A stretch of 64,000 nt of DNA from Rariloculus sp963665575 (GCA_963665575.2 CAXXDW010000003.1:1054001-1118000); one strand, 5' to 3'. Positions 22,401-31,587 are shown, numbered from the stretch's first letter. A program made the numbers and translations. The notes: generated by a model from the sequence alone, not told the origin.

Positions 22401-24861
22401 GTGGACTCGAGCTTCCGGCACCCGCGGGAAGCAATGGCGATATGGCCCCCTCGCCGTCGGGCCGTTCGACCGAATAACCGAGATTGCGATAGCCGCGAAT
22501 GCGCTTTTCGGACATGCGCCTGAGCGCAGGCACGCCTTCGTCGACATAGTCGTAGACCCGCACCTCGCGCTTGGCCGGGTGCAGCCGGTGCAGGCGGCCT
22601 ACATACTGCGCGAGCGTTCCCCGCCACGAGACCGGCATCGCCAGGTGCAGCGTATCCAGGCGGGAGTCGTCGAACCCCTCGCCGATGTAGCGGGCGGTTG
22701 CGACCAGCACCCGCTCTTCGGCATCAGGGATCTCTTCCAGGCGCTGCGTGACCGAGCGACGCTGCTTCGCTCCCATGCCGCCGCGAAGGAACAGCACGTT
22801 GTGCGCGAACCGGTCGAACCGCTCGGCAAGTCGCTCGGCGTGGTTCTTGCGTGCAGTGAGCACGAGCGGAGAGCGGCCCGCTTCGAGCGCGTCCAGCACG
22901 TCGTGGAAGATCAGATCGTTGCGGACCTCGTCTTCGGCAAGCGCCGCGTAGATCTGCTGGATCGGCGGGCGGCCGCCATCCATCCCCTCGGGGAATCGGA
23001 ACGCTGTCGGGCGAAGCAGCGCCCGGTGCGCGAACGGACGCTGGCGGGCCTGTGCCCTGGCGCTCGTCCGGAAACGCACCGGGCCGCACTGCATGAACAC
23101 GATCGGATGATGTCCGTCCTGGCGCGTCACGGTCGCCGACAATCCCAGTACATACCTGACCTTCGCCCGCCGCGCGACCTTCTCGAAGCTTGGCGCGGAC
23201 AGGTGATGACACTCGTCGACGACGAGATGGCCATAGTCGGCGACGATATCGTCGACCTCGTCGCCGCGTACCAGACTCTGGATGACGGCGACATTGACGA
23301 CCCCTGAGGGCCTGCGGTTGCCGCCGCCGACCTTCCCGATGGCGGTGTCGGGAAGGTCGAGGAACGCGCCGAGGCGCGCGACCCACTGGTCCATGAGCTG
23401 CCTGCGGTGAACCAGGACGAGGGTATTGGTCCCGCGGGCGGCCAGCAGCGATGCCGCGACGACCGTCTTGCCGAACGCCGTCGTCGCCGCCAGCACGCCG
23501 GTGTCATGCTTGAGCAGGGCGTCGGCGGCCGCCGCCTGCTCGGGCGTCAATTCTCCGAGAAATGTCGTCTCGACCGGCCGGCCCGCGAACCGCTCGTCGC
23601 GCAGGTCAAGCCCGACGCCGAGGTCGTCCAGTATTTGCTTCGTCGCCTCCAGGCAGCCGCGCGGCAGCGCGATGTGGTGCGACAGCAGCTCGGCGCACGC
23701 GACCACGCGAGGTATGCCAAAGGTCGAGCGGCGCATCGCCTGCGCGGCGTAGAACGCCGGATTCTGGAACGCGGCGAGACGCACGAGCCGGTTGACCAGG
23801 CCCGGCGGCAGATTGTCGCGCGCGACATAGAGCTGATCGCCAAGCACCGCGTCGATGCGCTCGGGCAACGCGCCGGCGATGGCGGGCAAGGGCCTGCGCC
23901 TTGACGGCGGCGCGGTCCAGGGCTCCTCGTCCTCGTCATCAAGCGGCAGGCGAAGCCCCACAACGCGGCCTTGCCGGACGGCTTCGTCCACTAGCGCCGC
24001 GGTCTCGACGACGCTGAGGCGCCGTAGCCCGGAAAGAAACGCCCACTGGTCCGGCCGGGGCTCGAAGTCCGCATCGAGAAACACGCTGTTGCCGCGCTTT
24101 CTCGGCCCGCCCTGAAGCGGCAACGCAATCAGATTGCCGAAGCCTCCGGCCGGCAGCGTGTCCTGGCTCGGAAAAAACCGGTCGTAGGACCGCAAGCCGA
24201 TATCGGGATTGCGTTCCATGGCCTCGGTCAGGAGGTGGGCGCCGAGCCGGCGAGCGAGCGTTGCCGGGACGGGCTCTTCGAAGAAGATCCACACATGCGC
24301 GCCGTTGCCCGAGCGAGAGCGTTCGAGTGCTGCAGGAACCCCCTTCGTAGCGCAGGCGTCCAGATAGGCGGCCGAGTCGCGGCGCCAGTTGTCCTTGTCG
24401 AAATCGGCGGCGAGGAACCGACAGGTGTCACCGACCAGCATCGGGTAGACCCCGATGGTGTGAAGCCCGCGCAGATGCCGCTCTATCGCCTCGTCCGTAA
24501 GTGGCACGAAGGCCTGGCTGGAACAGGCGCCGCACCGTACCCGGGGCTTGTGGCACACGCCCCGCTTCCATTCGTTGGCACAGACCGGCGCGTAACCGGC
24601 CGTGCCCTTCCCCGCGTTCTCCCAGCGCCTTGGATGCACGTCTTCCCGGCCACGGAAGAGGGATTGGAACAGCGCGACCTTGTCGCGTGTCGGCGATCGG
24701 TTCGTCACCGGCCCACCGGCAGTCGCGATTCGCCGCTCCGACGATGGACCGCGCGCGAGCGCTTCGAGGCGCTCCTCGAGCTCCGCCCGCTCCGCGTCGA
24801 GCCGGACCAGGCGCTCGCGTATCCGTGCGGCCTCTCCGCCATGAGTGTCGGTCGATGCCAT
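22390..24861 (-). CDS. TOTE-type archaeo-eukaryotic primase fused to SF2 helicase
   Basis: The 823-aa protein matches the TOTE conflict-system layout: a coiled N-terminus, a zinc-binding stretch (C...C, RCGACSS), a primase domain (LAADFDKDNW and SRSGNGAHVWIFFEEPVP), and an SF2 helicase with Walker A TTAFGKTVVAAS, VVDECHHLSAP, LGLSATVTRQDGHH and QYVGRLHRLHP. These systems are proposed anti-virus or conflict proteins that copy or unwind foreign nucleic acid. The ATG at 24861 excludes 17 upstream codons. No dedicated nuclease domain is visible at the C-terminus, so a partner nuclease may be missing or encoded elsewhere. Confidence 0.85.
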   Translation of the reverse strand: MASTDTHGGEAARIRERLVRLDAERAELEERLEALARGPSSERRIATAGGPVTNRSPTRDKVALFQSLFRGREDVHPRRWENAGKGTAGYAPVCANEWKRGVCHKPRVRCGACSSQAFVPLTDEAIERHLRGLHTIGVYPMLVGDTCRFLAADFDKDNWRRDSAAYLDACATKGVPAALERSRSGNGAHVWIFFEEPVPATLARRLGAHLLTEAMERNPDIGLRSYDRFFPSQDTLPAGGFGNLIALPLQGGPRKRGNSVFLDADFEPRPDQWAFLSGLRRLSVVETAALVDEAVRQGRVVGLRLPLDDEDEEPWTAPPSRRRPLPAIAGALPERIDAVLGDQLYVARDNLPPGLVNRLVRLAAFQNPAFYAAQAMRRSTFGIPRVVACAELLSHHIALPRGCLEATKQILDDLGVGLDLRDERFAGRPVETTFLGELTPEQAAAADALLKHDTGVLAATTAFGKTVVAASLLAARGTNTLVLVHRRQLMDQWVARLGAFLDLPDTAIGKVGGGNRRPSGVVNVAVIQSLVRGDEVDDIVADYGHLVVDECHHLSAPSFEKVARRAKVRYVLGLSATVTRQDGHHPIVFMQCGPVRFRTSARAQARQRPFAHRALLRPTAFRFPEGMDGGRPPIQQIYAALAEDEVRNDLIFHDVLDALEAGRSPLVLTARKNHAERLAERFDRFAHNVLFLRGGMGAKQRRSVTQRLEEIPDAEERVLVATARYIGEGFDDSRLDTLHLAMPVSWRGTLAQYVGRLHRLHPAKREVRVYDYVDEGVPALRRMSEKRIRGYRNLGYSVERPDGEGAISPLLPAGAGSSSPQKV

Positions 24862-25242
24862 CCAGCGCTCCACGACCGCCGCCCCCGTTTTTGCTGAGGC
24901 GGCCAGGATCAACGGACCATATCAGAGCACGGCCCGGACTGCCGCCCGCCGGCGCCGCTCACGGGTTCGGGCTCGCATGACCCGCAACAGGCGTAGCGCC
25001 GGCAAGCGGGCGATGGCGTTGATGCCCACCGTTGGCGGAGGCTGAGGGGATTCGTGGTACAGCGGTAGGCGTGTTTGATGTTCGCCTCGCAGCACGGGCT
25101 CAACCATCACCGACCGGCGGTTCCCGTGGAGGGACGAAAGCGCCGCTCGCGAAGACGATGAGCGACGAAGTCCGCCGTGGTCGAGGCGCGTCCCGACTTA
25201 CCGGGCGGTCGAGGCGCGAGAGGCAGTGGACCATGGGAACCC
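24862..25242 (+). other. Intergenic before higBA
   Basis: No gene visible. Divergent promoters for the TOTE gene and higBA probably lie here. Confidence 0.35.
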
Positions 25243-25274
25243 TTTACGTAAAGCGTAACAACTACTACAGTAGC
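25243..25274 (+). promoter_or_regulatory. Putative HigA operators
   Basis: A perfect palindrome TTTACGTAAA (25243-25252) and an inverted repeat CTAC-N4-GTAG (25263-25274) lie just before the higB start, in an AT-rich window typical of a HigA-repressed promoter. Confidence 0.45.
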
Positions 25275-25279
25275 CGCGA

Positions 25280-25558
25280 ATGATACGAAGCTTCAAGGAT
25301 CGGGCCACGCGACGATTTTTCGAGGGGCAGCGTGTGGCGGCGTTCCAGGGCTTCGCCAAACAGGCCGCGCGCCGCCTGACCGTGCTGGACAGCGCGGAGA
25401 CGTTGCAGGACCTGGCTGCGTTGCCGAGCAACCGGCTGGAAGCGCTAAGTGGCGACCGTGCCGGTCAGCACAGCATAAGGATCAACGCGCAGTGGCGTGT
25501 CTGCTTTCAGTGGACCGACGACGGGCCATGCGACGTTGAGATCGTTGATTATCATTAG
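25280..25558 (+). CDS. higB: HigB-family toxin, second locus
   Basis: A 92-aa RelE-fold mRNA interferase: MIRSFKDRATRRFFEG, SNRLEALSGDRAGQHSIRIN and QWRVCFQWTDDGPCDVEIVD, ending YH. It is the first gene of a three-gene unit higB-higA-mrr and is clearly different from the higB at 7941, so the two pairs are separate acquisitions. Confidence 0.9.
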   Translation: MIRSFKDRATRRFFEGQRVAAFQGFAKQAARRLTVLDSAETLQDLAALPSNRLEALSGDRAGQHSIRINAQWRVCFQWTDDGPCDVEIVDYH

Positions 25559-25569
25559 GGGAGTTTGAC

Positions 25570-25890
25570 ATGAACGCAAAGAACGGTATGACGCCGGTGC
25601 ACCCCGGTGAAGTCCTGCGCGACGAACTCGACGAACTCGGGCTGTCGGCCAATGCCTTGTCGAAGGCGCTGGGTGTGCCGGTGAACAGGGTAACCATGAT
25701 CCTGAACGGGCAGCGGGGAGTCAGTGCGGATACAGCGTTGCGGCTGGCGCGCTACTTCGGGACGACGCCGCAACTGTGGTTGAACCTTCAGAAGACCTGG
25801 GAGCTTCGCCAGGCGGAGATCGCGATGGGGCGCGAGATCGCAAAATGCGTGACGCCCCGGCAACCGGCTGCGCAGGGGAGCGCTGTCTGA
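25570..25890 (+). CDS. higA: HigA-family antitoxin, second locus
   Basis: A 106-aa protein: MTPVHPGEVLRDELDELGLS, ANALSKALGVPVNRVTMILN and GTTPQLWLNLQKTWELRQAE, typical of HigA/VapI antitoxins. It starts 11 bases after the toxin and its TGA overlaps the ATG of the next gene (TGATG), so the restriction gene is coupled to antitoxin translation. Confidence 0.9.
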   Translation: MNAKNGMTPVHPGEVLRDELDELGLSANALSKALGVPVNRVTMILNGQRGVSADTALRLARYFGTTPQLWLNLQKTWELRQAEIAMGREIAKCVTPRQPAAQGSAV

Positions 25891-26834
25891 TGCCCCTCGG
25901 TGACTACCAGTCGATCATGCTACCGACTCTCATGGCCCTCTCCGACGGGTTTGAGACTCCGCTATCCAAGATCCGCGCGCGTGTTGCCGTAGTCGAAAAA
26001 CTGACCGAACAGGAAATCTCCGAACGACTGCCAAGCGGGCGGCAGACGGTCCTGGCTAATCGGGTAAGTTGGGCTTTGCTGGGCATGGAGCGGGCCGGAC
26101 TCGTGGTGCGGGTTCGCCGCGCAGTCTATCGGCTGACGGCAGACGGGGGACGGCTGCTGGAGCAAGAACCCGAGCGGGTCGATGACAATGTGCTGCGTAC
26201 CTATCCGGCGTTTGTGGAGTGGAAGCGCTTGGTGCAGCAGCGTCGGGAGCGTGAGGATTCGTCGCGAACTAAACCAGCGCTGGTGCCGCGGCGTCGTTCG
26301 CTTGAGACCCCCGAGGAGCAATTGGACCGCGCCGCCGGGGAACTGCGTGCCATGCTGGAGTCGGAAGTGCTGGATCAGGTTCGGCGTTCCTCTCCCGCGT
26401 TTCTTGAGCAGGTGGTTGTCGATCTGTTGCTCGCGATGGGCTACGGCGGTGGGAACGAGGCGATGGGACGTGTGACCGGTCGTACTGGCGACGGCGGGAT
26501 CGACGGCACGATTCGGGAAGATGCCCTCGGCCTGGATGAGGTGTACGTGCAGGCGAAAAAATATGCCGACGGCAACGCCGTGGGTGAAGGCGACCTTCGC
26601 AACTTTGCAGGCGCCATCGACGCAGCGGGCACAACGAAGGGTGTATTCGTTACCACGGCTGCCTTCACAAAGTCCGCGAGGGAGTACGTCTCACGGAGCC
26701 CGAAGCGAATCGTGCTCATAGACGGAGACGAACTGGCCCGTCTCATGGTGCAGCACGACATCGGTGTACGCACGCGCGAACGTTATGCGGTCAAGCGGAT
26801 CGACGAAGACTATTTCGATCAGGAAAAGTTGTAG
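25890..26834 (+). CDS. mrr: Mrr-family restriction endonuclease
   Basis: The 314-aa protein has the N-terminal Mrr winged helix (MPLGDYQSIMLPTLMALSDG onward) and a C-terminal PD-(D/E)XK domain: VVDLLLAMGYGGGNE, GDGGIDGTIRED, VYVQAKKYADGNAVGEGDLR. Mrr cleaves methylated foreign DNA, which is type IV restriction. It is translationally coupled to the antitoxin gene, so Mrr dose follows antitoxin level, an unusual link between a toxin-antitoxin pair and restriction. Confidence 0.85.
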   Translation: MPLGDYQSIMLPTLMALSDGFETPLSKIRARVAVVEKLTEQEISERLPSGRQTVLANRVSWALLGMERAGLVVRVRRAVYRLTADGGRLLEQEPERVDDNVLRTYPAFVEWKRLVQQRREREDSSRTKPALVPRRRSLETPEEQLDRAAGELRAMLESEVLDQVRRSSPAFLEQVVVDLLLAMGYGGGNEAMGRVTGRTGDGGIDGTIREDALGLDEVYVQAKKYADGNAVGEGDLRNFAGAIDAAGTTKGVFVTTAAFTKSAREYVSRSPKRIVLIDGDELARLMVQHDIGVRTRERYAVKRIDEDYFDQEKL

Positions 26835-26837
26835 AAC

Positions 26838-26987
26838 GTGCGCCTGCCATTGGACGAAATCGGTGCCAGCGTGGCCGGGATTACGGAAAGATGGCTGGAT
26901 GCAGACTTCGGCGAAGCGACGCAGAGAACATTTGCAGCAAGGTCGTCGACGCGTTTGGTGTCCGGCGGCGTAGGGTCGCGCGTGTGA
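26838..26987 (+). CDS. Possible 49-aa protein after mrr
   Basis: GTG frame MRLPLDEIGASVAGITERWL, then DADFGEATQRTFAARS, directly after the mrr stop. It may be a truncated gene or chance; no family is recognised and no clear ribosome site is seen. Confidence 0.25.
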   Translation: MRLPLDEIGASVAGITERWLDADFGEATQRTFAARSSTRLVSGGVGSRV

Positions 26988-27051
26988 GAAAAACGGACGG
27001 CAATTGGGTCATCCGATCCGAAAAAATCCGGGGATTCACCTGGGTGAGACC

Positions 27052-27078
27052 AAAGAGAAGGGCGCTCACGCGCCCTTC
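27052..27078 (-). terminator. Terminator of the second small membrane-gene pair
   Basis: Hairpin GAAGGGCGC/GCGCCCTTC with a GTGA loop, followed on the minus strand by TCTTTGG; same loop and arm length as the terminator at 2252-2280. Confidence 0.6.
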
Positions 27079-27120
27079 CCGTCTCTGTGTGCCGAGCGTC
27101 CGCTCCAATGAGCGCCGCGA

Positions 27121-27237
27121 CTAGTCGTCACCGTCAGTGGCGTCGTCCTTTTCACCGCTAAGCCCCGCGCGCACAACAAGCACAAACCCGATCAACATGA
27201 TCACCATGATGATTGGGGCAATTGTTTCCATGCTCAC
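27121..27237 (-). CDS. 38-aa single-pass membrane protein (pair B, second gene)
   Basis: Starts with GTG overlapping the preceding stop (GTGA): MSMETIAPIIMVIMLIGFVL, then VVRAGLSGEKDDATDGDD. One membrane helix is followed by an acidic tail. It corresponds in position and size to the 35-aa gene at 2285-2392, though the helices share little sequence beyond hydrophobicity. An ATG two codons later is an alternative start. Confidence 0.55.
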   Translation of the reverse strand: MSMETIAPIIMVIMLIGFVLVVRAGLSGEKDDATDGDD

Positions 27238-27443
27238 TGCTCACCTCCTTTCGGTGGTTGGGCCGCGAAGTCAAACAGCACCCATGCTATGGCCATTGCG
27301 ACAAGCCCCCAGCCACCGGTCACGGGGTCGACCAGGATGCCGACAACCCCTGCCGTGGTCAGGCCGGCCCCAACTCGCTCGGCGATGGTGCGTAGTACGC
27401 TCGCGACATATCGGTCGCGAAGCCACTTCGTCACGATCCTCAC
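27234..27443 (-). CDS. 69-aa membrane protein (pair B, first gene)
   Basis: GTG start after AGGAGGTGCTT: MRIVTKWLRDRYVASVLRTI, AERVGAGLTTAGVVGIL, WGLVAMAIAWVLFDFA, tail PPKGGEQ. A basic N-terminal helix and two hydrophobic segments match the arrangement of the gene at 2389-2594, whose frame is broken. Family not recognised; such size and topology also fit small phage or plasmid membrane proteins (holin-like), which I cannot confirm. Confidence 0.6.
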   Translation of the reverse strand: MRIVTKWLRDRYVASVLRTIAERVGAGLTTAGVVGILVDPVTGGWGLVAMAIAWVLFDFAAQPPKGGEQ

Positions 27444-27471
27444 AAGCACCTCCTCGTCATTCGGCAGAGGC

Positions 27472-27560
27472 ACTCGTGCCCCCACGGGGCACAGTTGCAC
27501 CCCGCCGGGATTCGCACACACCACGAGGCGCAAACCCCGTGGCAACACATTCCGGTTCGT
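27472..27560 (-). promoter_or_regulatory. Structured leader of pair B
   Basis: Hairpin CCACG/CGTGG (27521-27542), then a GTGTGTGCG tract and CCCGGCGGGG, then a GTGCCCC/GGGGCAC stem before the gene, mirroring the leader at 2622-2716. An AGTGTAC shared with pair A lies upstream near 27609. Confidence 0.45.
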
Positions 27561-27665
27561 TGCGTGGCCGGTCCCACGTCGGCTGCGATGCAGCCTGAAG
27601 ACGCCCCAGTGTACACGGCCCGAAGTGGCCGCCCGTCTGCCAGCTCCTTGTCCGCGGTCATAAAC

Positions 27666-28827
27666 AGGACTATCCCCGCGCCTGCGGGGAAACCTGTATG
27701 CCCGACAGCAACTGGCGCATCGTCGGGGGACTATCCCCGCGCCTGCGGGGAAACCGTGAACGGCGCGACCGTCCACTTCTCGGCCTTGGGACTATCCCCG
27801 CGCCTGCGGGGAAACCGGGAGCGGGATCGCGTGGGGCTGTCCGGGATGGGGACTATCCCCGCGCCTGCGGGGAAACCGTGGGCGTTACGGCCCGCCCGTT
27901 GTCGGTCGGGGGACTATCCCCGCGCCTGCGGGGAAACCACGTATGGCAAGGTTCGCATTATCGAGGTATCGGGACTATCCCCGCGCCTGCGGGGAAACCC
28001 ATACTGTCAGACTCCTGATCCAGTCACCATCGGGACTATCCCCGCGCCTGCGGGGAAACCACCCTGAGCTCCCGCCCGCGCAGCTCGGTACCGGGACTAT
28101 CCCCGCGCCTGCGGGGAAACCAAGGCGATCAGCGCCGACTCGGGGTACGGCGAGGGACTATCCCCGCGCCTGCGGGGAAACCGCCGACACCGTGCCGTGC
28201 ACCGTGCTCGACCCGGGACTATCCCCGCGCCTGCGGGGAAACCGCCAGCTACCGTGTCGATTCGGGTCATTCTGCGGGACTATCCCCGCGCCTGCGGGGA
28301 AACCTATCCGCCGCCAGCGGGAAACACCACCGGAACGGGACTATCCCCGCGCCTGCGGGGAAACCTGGCCCGATGGGCTGCACAGCAACTACACCCCGGG
28401 ACTATCCCCGCGCCTGCGGGGAAACCATAGAGAAGCTGGAGCAGCCGCTCGAGGTGCCGGGACTATCCCCGCGCCTGCGGGGAAACCTGTAACTCTACAT
28501 TCTCGGATGATTGCAGAATGGGACTATCCCCGCGCCTGCGGGGAAACCACACCGAACCATCGAAATACGAGATATTGCGGGGGACTATCCCCGCGCCTGC
28601 GGGGAAACCAACTGGACGCACGTCAAGGAAAGGGCCACCCTGGGACTATCCCCGCGCCTGCGGGGAAACCATACAGCTTTTTGATGCTGGCCTGGCCGGA
28701 CAGGGACTATCCCCGCGCCTGCGGGGAAACCTCGTATACCTCGAATTCCACGAAATAGGAGCCGGGACTATCCCCGCGCCTGCGGGGAAACCGTGGTCGA
28801 GGCGGTCGACAAGGCGACCGGCCCGGG
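27666..28827 (-). CRISPR. Type I-E-like CRISPR array, 19 repeats, cut off by an IS21 element
   Basis: Nineteen 29-base repeats at an exact 61-base period (first at 27666, last at 28764-28792) with 18 spacers of 32 bases, plus a 19th spacer (28793-28824) and the first three bases of a 20th repeat. The repeats are identical except one base at the left end. On the minus strand each has a CCCCGC/GCGGGG stem and ends with the 8-base handle ATAGTCCC, as in type I-E crRNA. The variant base is then the last base of the trailer repeat, so the leader was on the right, where the IS now lies. No cas genes are in the window. Confidence 0.95.
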
Positions 28828-29233
28828 TGTTACTGATCGCCCTAATGGAGCCACCGATGATCGGCTTAATGGAGCCATGAGAAGGTGGCTGAAATACGAT
28901 CTCGGGCGGGTTTGATTTTGCGTTCATTCGGTTGAATTTGGAAGCCCCCGTTTCGGGCTTTCTTCATTTTGAGCGAAGGCCTTGTTGCAGTAGGTCCTGT
29001 GGAGCTTGTGTGCGAGAGGCGCGCGAGTGGGTGCAGGCGGTGGGCAGCGCCTTGGCGCTGTCCACGGGCTGTGCCCGCGGCCCGCAGGGCGCGTGCCGGT
29101 CCGCAGGACTCGTGCACAAATCCACAGGACGGACGCCCGGACGGGCCGGCGTGTCGGGTCCGCAGGGCGTTGCTGCGAGGTGCTGTCGAACCCGGGATCG
29201 GGTGCGCCTCGCGGCGATTGGGCTGTCGAGAGG

Positions 29234-30037
29234 TCATGATGAGTGCTCCGCCGTTCGCGGTTGCGCTGGGCGTTGCCGCTCGGTCGGCGCTCCGGGCAAT
29301 GGCTTGGGCGCCCGGTAGCTGTCGCCTTCGAGGATGAGCCGGTAGGCGTTGTGTCGGAGCCGGTCAAGGGTGGCGGCGCCGAGCAGTCGGTTGGGGAAGG
29401 CGTCGCCCCACTCGGCAAAGTCGAGGTTGGAGGTGACGATGGTGGCGGTCTGTTCGTAGCGTTCGGCGAGCAGGTCGTGAAGATCTTCGTCCTGGGGCGG
29501 GCGCAGCGGCTTGAGCCCGAAATCGTCGATGATGAGGACGTCGACGCGGGCCAGGGCATTGAACTTGCGTTCGAAGGTCTGGATGGCGCGCGCGGCGTTG
29601 AGCGAGCCGAGCAGTTGGGACTGGGTGGTGAACAGCACGTCGTGGCCGAGGCGCACGGCGCAATGGCCGAAGGCCTGGGCGAGATGCGACTTGCCGGTGC
29701 CGCAGGGGCCGGCGATCAGCACGGCGACCTTCTCGTTGACGAAGCGGCAGGAGGCCAGTTCCTCGACGAGCGCCCGATTGACGTGGCTTGCGAACTCGAA
29801 ATCGAACTGTTCGAGGGTCTTGTTGGAGCGGAAGCCGGCGCGTCTGACGCGGGTGTTGAACTTGTTCTGCTCGCGGCGGGCGACCTCGTCGTGGATCAGC
29901 AGGGCGAGGAAGTCCGGATACGGGAGCTGGTGCTCGATGGCTTCGCGGGTGCGCGCTTCGAGGGTGTTGAGGATGCCGGACAGGCGCAGTTGCTTGAGGT
30001 GCGGGGCGAGTTCGGGCATGGGGTTCATGAGGGTCAT
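29234..30037 (-). CDS. istB: IS21 transposition helper ATPase
   Basis: The 267-aa protein has the DnaC-like AAA+ motifs of IstB: Walker A AGPCGTGKSHLAQAFG, Walker B VLIIDDFGLKPLR and a sensor ATIVTSNLDFAEWG. The ATG at 30037 has an AAGGAGA site five bases after the istA stop. IstB remodels target DNA and activates the IstA integrase. About 400 bases of untranslated element sequence follow it to the left end. Confidence 0.95.
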   Translation of the reverse strand: MTLMNPMPELAPHLKQLRLSGILNTLEARTREAIEHQLPYPDFLALLIHDEVARREQNKFNTRVRRAGFRSNKTLEQFDFEFASHVNRALVEELASCRFVNEKVAVLIAGPCGTGKSHLAQAFGHCAVRLGHDVLFTTQSQLLGSLNAARAIQTFERKFNALARVDVLIIDDFGLKPLRPPQDEDLHDLLAERYEQTATIVTSNLDFAEWGDAFPNRLLGAATLDRLRHNAYRLILEGDSYRAPKPLPGAPTERQRPAQPRTAEHSS

Positions 30038-30042
30038 TCTCC

Positions 30043-31587
30043 TTAGTCGGTGAGCAGCCGTGAGGTATCGCGCGTGAACCGGCCTTGGCCGGCATACGCA
30101 TCGGGGAGTTCGATGGCGGGTGAATCGCCGTCGAGCGGCAGGGCGTCGAGTCGCTTGTTGAGGATGGTCTTGACGGTGCGATAGCGCGGGTTGTCGAAGG
30201 CCAGGGCGCGCCGACAGGCGGCCTCGACGCGATCGTTGCCGTAGCGTTCGGCGAGCCTGACGATCCCCTGGGCGGCGCGCAGGTTGTCGAGCACGCGATC
30301 GGCGAAGAGCTGTTCGATGAGTGCGTGACAGGCGGTGCCGATGCGCCGGCTTTGGGTCAGGCACCACTGCGGATCTTGCATGAGATAGGCCAAGGCCTCC
30401 GGCGGCAGATGGTCGTTGACGGTATGCCGAGTGCCGGCGCGCCGCAGCCTGGGATGGGTCGCGACCAGTTCGTGATCGCGAAAAACCTGCGTGGTGGTCT
30501 CGGTGGCCTTCAGCCACAGTTGTTGGCGGACGAGCCTGAACGGCACGGAGTACTGACACTTCTCGAACTGCACGTGGGCGTTGCCGTGGACCTTGACCTT
30601 CGCCCACACGGCGAGCTCCGGCGCCCGAGGCGGCAGCGGCTTCAACAGGTGCCGCTCGGTCTGTTCGAATCGCTCGAGCGGTTGCTCGTGCGTGCTGCCG
30701 TGGACGCGCTGACCAGCCTCGCCGCGGATCCAGGCGCGCAGTTGCCGGTTGGCCTCGGTCCGATCGCGAAACTCCCGCAGCGGCACGAAGCTTCGCTTGA
30801 CGTACTTGACGCCCGCCTCGACACGGCCCTTCTTCTTCGGCTCGCCGGGCGGGCAGGCGTCGATCAGAAAGCCGTAACCTTCGGCGCACTCGGCATAGGC
30901 GCGTTGCACCACGGGATCGTGGTAGCAGGCCCGCGTGATCGCGCACTTCGCGTTATCGACCGTGACCCGCGACGGCACGCCGCCAAACCACTCGAACGCC
31001 CGCCGGTGGCCTCCCAGCCAGGTCGCGGTCTTCTGGTCGGTGACGAACTCCGCGTACTGGTGCCGCGACCAGGCCAGCGTCATCACGAAAATCCAGGTGC
31101 CGGTCAGTTCCCCGGTCCGCGGATCGAGCATCACCGGCCCCTTGCCGAAATCGACCTGTGCGGCCTCGCCGGGCGCGAACTCGAGGATCACCGTCGCCTC
31201 GGGCTGCGCCGCATCGAGACGCTGGACGAACCGACGCACCGACGAGTAACTGCCCCTGAAACCGTGCTTGCGCTTCAGCGCCGCCGTGATCGTCGTCGCC
31301 GCGATCCCCTCCCGCCACCAGCGCTTCACATCCTCCGCATACGGCTCCACCAGCGAGATCGTCGAGCGCCGCTCGCCATGCGGCCTCAGCCGCTCCGCCA
31401 GCGCCGCGTCGTCCGGCAGCGGCTTCGTCGCATCCAGCCAACCCGCCGTCTCCGCCAAACGCCGAACCTCGCCCAGCTTGCGCCGGCCCATCAGGCCCGC
31501 CTTCGACAGCGCGCGGTCAGTCTCCCCCAACCGCATCCTCAGCAAAATCTGTCGGTACTCGTACATCTCGAACTTCCTGTTGCCCAT
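30043..31587 (-). CDS. istA: IS21 transposase
   Basis: The 514-aa DDE transposase has an N-terminal helix-turn-helix (about 1-60), a conserved first aspartate in EAAQVDFGKGPVM, a second in RVTVDNAKCAI and the glutamate in KKKGRVEAGVKYVK, followed by a C-terminal DNA-binding region. It looks intact, so the element may still move. Confidence 0.95.
   Translation of the reverse strand: MGNRKFEMYEYRQILLRMRLGETDRALSKAGLMGRRKLGEVRRLAETAGWLDATKPLPDDAALAERLRPHGERRSTISLVEPYAEDVKRWWREGIAATTITAALKRKHGFRGSYSSVRRFVQRLDAAQPEATVILEFAPGEAAQVDFGKGPVMLDPRTGELTGTWIFVMTLAWSRHQYAEFVTDQKTATWLGGHRRAFEWFGGVPSRVTVDNAKCAITRACYHDPVVQRAYAECAEGYGFLIDACPPGEPKKKGRVEAGVKYVKRSFVPLREFRDRTEANRQLRAWIRGEAGQRVHGSTHEQPLERFEQTERHLLKPLPPRAPELAVWAKVKVHGNAHVQFEKCQYSVPFRLVRQQLWLKATETTTQVFRDHELVATHPRLRRAGTRHTVNDHLPPEALAYLMQDPQWCLTQSRRIGTACHALIEQLFADRVLDNLRAAQGIVRLAERYGNDRVEAACRRALAFDNPRYRTVKTILNKRLDALPLDGDSPAIELPDAYAGQGRFTRDTSRLLTD

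Noticed and set aside
26891..27124. 78-codon plus-strand frame after mrr
   Set aside because: It runs through the terminator of pair B and has no ribosome site; the region is better explained by the minus-strand pair.
27470..27545. CCCCACGGGG near the leader of pair B as a degraded tRNA-Glu attachment copy
   Set aside because: Only about ten bases match the tRNA 3' end and the surrounding sequence follows the leader pattern shared with 2622-2716.
27495..28880. Long open frames with repeated peptide DYPRACGET or LSPRLRGN
   Set aside because: They translate the CRISPR repeats. Repeat and spacer lengths sum to 61, so the frame shifts at each unit and no protein is implied.
28866..29237. Possible passenger gene between istB and the IS left end
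   Set aside because: The frame overlaps the istB stop but has low-complexity, arginine/proline-rich content and lacks a ribosome site; IS21 elements usually have noncoding DNA there.
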